Below, in pieces: positions 61,280-64,000 of a stretch of 64,000 nucleotides of DNA; position 1 is the first letter of the stretch, and each line of letters starts with the position of its first letter. This DNA is from Undibacterium paludis (GTDB lineage Bacteria > Pseudomonadota > Gammaproteobacteria > Burkholderiales > Burkholderiaceae_D), in assembly GCF_022568815.1 (NCBI RefSeq), contig NZ_JAKZHX010000017.1:62001-126000 (forward strand), in the 5' to 3' direction. The notes below the pieces were generated by a model, which saw only the letters and a list, made by a program, of their open reading frames with translations, was not told the origin of the DNA and made no database searches. Position numbers and translations under genes: made by a program.

Positions 61280-61963
61280 ATGAACCCAGCCGTCACAGCC
61301 ACTACTGCCTTGTTGTTGTCACTCAAAGTGGCAGGCTGGGCCACATTGCTCAATCTGGTATTCGGGATCGCCGTAGGTTACCTGCTGGCGCGCAAGCGTT
61401 TTTGGGGGCGTGACCTGCTCGATACTTTGCTCACCCTGCCCATGGTCATGCCGCCCACCGTGCTTGGCTACTACCTCCTGGTATTGATGGGGCGACGCAG
61501 CTGGCTTGGTAGTTGGCTGCAAGAGCATGTTGGCATCAGCCTGATTTTTACCTGGCAGGGGGCAGTGATTGCTGCGGCTATTGTCGCCTTCCCGCTGGTG
61601 TTCAAGCCGGCGCGTGCAGCGTTTGAGGCAGTCGACGGTCAACTGGAACAGGCAGCCAGGGTATTGGGCGTGTCAGAGACTGCGATTTTCTTCCGTGTCA
61701 CTTTGCCGCTCGCCTGGCGTGGCATTCTGGCCGGACTCCTGCTGGCCTTTGCCCGCGCCCTCGGCGAATTTGGCGCTACCCTCATGGTAGCCGGCAGCAT
61801 ACCGGGCAAGACCCAGACACTGTCGATCGCTGTCTATGAAGCTGTGCAGGCAGGGCAAGACGACGTGGCTAACAGCCTGGTGCTGCTGACCTCGGCAGTG
61901 TGTATTTCTGTGCTGTTGCTGGCGGGCTACCTCGCGCCTGGCCGCATTGCCAATCGTTTATGA
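61280..61963 (+). CDS. modB: Molybdate ABC transporter permease
   Basis: A 227-residue inner-membrane protein with about five to six helices and the ModB patterns SLKVAGWATLLNLVFGIAVGYLLAR, LTLPMVMPPTVLGYYLLV, and the EAA loop EQAARVLGVSETAIFFRVTLPLAWRGI..ARALGEFGATLMVAG. The gene starts 25 nt after modA and overlaps modC as ATGA. Confidence 0.96.
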   Translation: MNPAVTATTALLLSLKVAGWATLLNLVFGIAVGYLLARKRFWGRDLLDTLLTLPMVMPPTVLGYYLLVLMGRRSWLGSWLQEHVGISLIFTWQGAVIAAAIVAFPLVFKPARAAFEAVDGQLEQAARVLGVSETAIFFRVTLPLAWRGILAGLLLAFARALGEFGATLMVAGSIPGKTQTLSIAVYEAVQAGQDDVANSLVLLTSAVCISVLLLAGYLAPGRIANRL

Positions 61964-62685
61964 AGGCGCAGCTTATGCAATTTGACCTGCACATCAAAAA
62001 AAACCTGCGTTCGGGCAAACGCAGTTTTGAACTCGATATTGCCTTTGGCACTGACAGCCAGCGCCTTGTCATACTCGGCGCATCAGGTGCAGGCAAAAGC
62101 CTGGTGCTGAAAGCGATTGCCGGGTTGATGACGCCGGACAGCGGCTACATCCGCATAGCGGGTGCGACCCTGTTTGACAAGTCTGCCACCATTAACCTGG
62201 CGCCCCAGCAGCGTCAGCTTGCCTACCTGTTCCAGGACTATGCCCTGTTCCCGCATTTGAATGTCGCCCAGAATATCGCCTTTGGCCTCAGCCGTGGCTG
62301 GCGCAATCCCAGTGCCCGGGTACAGAATGAAAAAGTCGATTACTGGCTGCAGGCTTTCCAGTTGCAGGCACAGGCAGGGCAGTTGCCGCATGAATTATCG
62401 GGCGGGCAAAAACAAAGGACTGCACTGGCCCGCGCCCTGATCTCAGAACCGCGCGCCTTGCTGCTCGACGAACCATTTGCTGCACTGGACCAGCCACTGC
62501 GTATTAGTATGCGCAAAGAGCTTGATGCCCTGCAAAAACAGTTGCAAGTCCCCATGATACTGATCACCCATGATGCTGAAGATGCGGCCGTGTTTGGCGA
62601 ACAGATACTGCACCTGCAAGAAGGCAGGCTGTGCAAACCGGGGCAGGAACAGGCCGAATCCTTGGCCCTGATCACGGGGGGCTGA
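61960..62685 (+). CDS. modC: Molybdate ABC transporter ATPase without TOBE domain
   Basis: A 241-residue ATPase with Walker A LGASGAGKS, Q-loop FQDYALFPHLNV, signature LSGGQKQRTALARAL, Walker B ALLLDEPFAALD and H-loop ITHDAEDA. It is much shorter than the usual ModC of about 350 residues because the C-terminal molybdate-binding TOBE/Mop domain is absent. ATG 61960 overlaps modB; ATG 61975 is an alternative. Confidence 0.93.
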   Translation: MKAQLMQFDLHIKKNLRSGKRSFELDIAFGTDSQRLVILGASGAGKSLVLKAIAGLMTPDSGYIRIAGATLFDKSATINLAPQQRQLAYLFQDYALFPHLNVAQNIAFGLSRGWRNPSARVQNEKVDYWLQAFQLQAQAGQLPHELSGGQKQRTALARALISEPRALLLDEPFAALDQPLRISMRKELDALQKQLQVPMILITHDAEDAAVFGEQILHLQEGRLCKPGQEQAESLALITGG

Positions 62686-62952
62686 AATTATTTTTGATGT
62701 AATTATATGCAAATTGTTATCATGCTTTTTTAAGTGCGTATAAGTCGTGGCATGATCTGACTGAATGTGTCAGATCATATAATTGTTGTTTGACACGAAG
62801 CAGTTGTATACATTTCCTGAAAGCCGCCAATGGTCAATCGCAAAAGAAGTCGTACACTCTCTTCAGAGCTTCCAGTAGTGACGTGGACTTCGGGAAAACA
62901 GGAGTTGGAACTCCAACTGCCCTCAGCGAAAAGTCACTCCTGTCACAGACAG
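62686..62952. other. Gap between modC and LysR gene with palindromes
   Basis: The two convergent genes are separated by 267 nt with no supported gene. An exact 10-bp inverted repeat (ATGATCTGAC, 7-nt loop, GTCAGATCAT, 62752-62778) is present, plus AGTTGGA-AC-TCCAACT (62903-62918). They may be terminator-like hairpins or operators. Confidence 0.5.
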
Positions 62953-63942
62953 TCAATGGTTTTCCGAGAGCTTAATGTCTAGCTTAACAAGGCGTCCGAG
63001 CACATCGGCAAGCATCCGTATATTGGAGCTCTCCGCCATCTGAACCGGAAATGTCAGGAAGTAGGCTGCACCATTTTCCACCTGCTGAGCGAACGGCATG
63101 ACCAACTCACCGCTCTCCAGTCGATCGGCTGCCATACGTGGATCTCCGATGGCTACACCATGCCCTGCCGCAGCGGCTGCCAGTGTGAGCTCGAGTGTAT
63201 CGAATACCATCTCGCGCTCGACATCAATACCGCCAGTTCCGGTTTCCTGGATCCAGCACTTCCACTCCCTGCCACCGGTTCCGGGATGAAGCAAGGTGGC
63301 AGACTTCAGATCACTCACCAAGCGTAATGACGGTGCAAGCACAGGCGCGCACATGGGAACAAGTGTTTCCTTAAACAGCAAGACGGACTCCAGCCCTGGC
63401 CACTTTCCAGTCCCGCGCACGATAATCGCATCGATATCGGGATTGCTGAAATCCGGCGTGTCATCGGAGGAGGTGATGATCTGCAACTCCGTACCTGACA
63501 GAGCGTCGCGAATTGCCTGCAGCCGCGGAAGCAGCCAGCGGATGCTGAATGTCGAGGGCGCGCGCAACACAAGCGCTTCTGCCGTGGCCTGCAACGCATG
63601 CTCCTGTTCTACCAGCAAGCCGAGCACTTGCAGTGCGGTCGCTCTTAAGGTCTCGCCTTGCTGTGTCAACGTCAAACCGGACGCACTTCGTAAAAACAAG
63701 GCGCAGCCGTAGTGGGCCTCCAGTTGCTGAATCTGCCGGCTGACGGCGCCTTGCGTACGGCATAGCTGATCGGCGGCCTTGGTCAGGCTGCCATAATGTG
63801 CTGCAGCGACAAACGCCTGCAGTCCTGTCAGAGAGGGCAATACCTTTAACAATCGGATAAGAGGGTATGTTCCTCCCGCATACCCGGCATGCAAATTATT
63901 CGATTGCTGACTCACAAACGCCCCATTACTCTGTTTACTCAA
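62953..63942 (-). CDS. LysR-family transcriptional regulator (GcvA/AmpR-like)
   Basis: A protein of up to 329 residues with an N-terminal winged helix (LTGLQAFVAAAHYGSLTKAADQLCRTQGAVSRQIQQLEAHYGCALFLR). A LysR substrate-binding domain follows (TFSIRWLLPRLQAIRDALSGTELQIITS, DAIIVRGTGKWPGLESV, GHGVAIGDPRMAAD). There is no ATG before the HTH; candidates are TTG 63942, GTG 63915 and TTG 63840, and LysR proteins of this type normally begin close to the last. Its target is unknown; upstream sequence is cut by the window end. Confidence 0.85.
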   Translation of the reverse strand: MSKQSNGAFVSQQSNNLHAGYAGGTYPLIRLLKVLPSLTGLQAFVAAAHYGSLTKAADQLCRTQGAVSRQIQQLEAHYGCALFLRSASGLTLTQQGETLRATALQVLGLLVEQEHALQATAEALVLRAPSTFSIRWLLPRLQAIRDALSGTELQIITSSDDTPDFSNPDIDAIIVRGTGKWPGLESVLLFKETLVPMCAPVLAPSLRLVSDLKSATLLHPGTGGREWKCWIQETGTGGIDVEREMVFDTLELTLAAAAAGHGVAIGDPRMAADRLESGELVMPFAQQVENGAAYFLTFPVQMAESSNIRMLADVLGRLVKLDIKLSENH

Positions 63943-63955
63943 CGTTACCCCGGAT

Positions 63956-63980
63956 CGGTCAATGAGTGACCGGTTTTTAT
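63956..63980 (+). terminator. Possible small terminator near the right edge
   Basis: CGGTCA-ATGAG-TGACCG followed by GTTTTTAT has the form of a short rightward terminator, but no rightward gene precedes it closely. It could equally be an operator upstream of the LysR gene. Confidence 0.3.
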
Positions 63981-64000
63981 CTCGAAACCAGATATGGAGT

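Noticed and set aside
60415..61353. 312-codon frame on the minus strand opposite modA
   Set aside because: Overlaps the certain modA gene and the ModE operator; no recognisable domain.
62700..62730. Fur box (AAATTGTTATCATGC)
   Set aside because: Only partial match to the consensus, with no iron-related gene next to it.
62790..62975. 61-codon frame between modC and the LysR gene
   Set aside because: No start signal, overlaps the LysR stop and two palindromes, random-like composition.

Overview
The window looks like a chromosomal segment of a betaproteobacterium, most likely Burkholderiales family Oxalobacteraceae (Undibacterium- or Herminiimonas-like). This is inferred from the miaB-ybeZ-ybeY-corC-lnt order, a class II Calvin-type aldolase beside pyk and pgk, the purC-purE-purK-Sua5 run, the grpE-dnaK-dnaJ operon and the protein sequences. 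No tRNA, rRNA, CRISPR array, phage module or intact insertion sequence was found. Most of the DNA is ordinary housekeeping sequence. Novelty sits between genes, where several families of palindromic repeats occur, and in short accessory stretches around 11.4-13.9 kb, 17-25 kb and 51.4-52.1 kb.

Layout. 0-3 kb: a leftward signalling group (HD-GYP response regulator, lone CheW-like protein, ANTAR response regulator, plus the first codons of another gene at the edge). 3-9 kb: conserved hypothetical protein, YheT-type hydrolase, NTF2-like protein, CHCC zinc-finger protein, AzlC/AzlD exporter, and a divergent pair (PNPOx-like protein and MocR regulator) sharing a large palindrome. 9-17 kb: lnt, corC, ybeY, ybeZ and miaB, with a Kir-type K+ channel, a ChaC-type cyclotransferase and a DUF1304 membrane protein lying between ybeY and corC. 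17-25 kb: accessory region with secreted hypothetical proteins, a lysozyme-like (SLT) protein with a secreted partner, a YdjM-like membrane protein, a hydrolase/methyltransferase/SRPBCC trio, and an MreB-like gene fragment cut by a small repeat element.

25-33 kb: leftward metabolic genes (Sua5, purK, purE, purC, fba, pyk, pgk). 33-38 kb: an unknown gene preceded by four CTTAAG-type sites at 11-bp spacing (PmrA-box-like), kdsA, a hypothetical protein, a non-coding repeat region and waaC. 38-51 kb: a leftward O-antigen/surface polysaccharide operon (rfbB-A-C-D, fdtA/fdtB-like genes, flippase, two glycosyltransferases, epimerase, initiating sugar transferase, CapD-type dehydratase, phosphomannomutase). 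No recognisable Wzy polymerase or Fdt-type acetyltransferase is present. 51.4-52.2 kb: a long non-coding region with a palindrome, a composite repeat containing two tandem structured units related by compensatory base changes, and a candidate 31-residue membrane peptide. 52-56 kb: grpE-dnaK-dnaJ with heat-shock (sigma32) promoters. 56-64 kb: a CHASE/PAS/GGDEF/EAL protein, a periplasmic chalcone-isomerase-like protein, modABC behind a ModE-type operator, and a LysR regulator.

How the genes fit together: kdsA, waaC, the rfb/fdt genes and lnt all serve the outer membrane (LPS core, O-antigen and lipoproteins). The HD-GYP and GGDEF/EAL proteins are c-di-GMP enzymes at opposite ends of the window. 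The most unusual single observation is the pair of covarying tandem units at 51671-51829. Everything here was read by eye; no database search or structure calculation was run.
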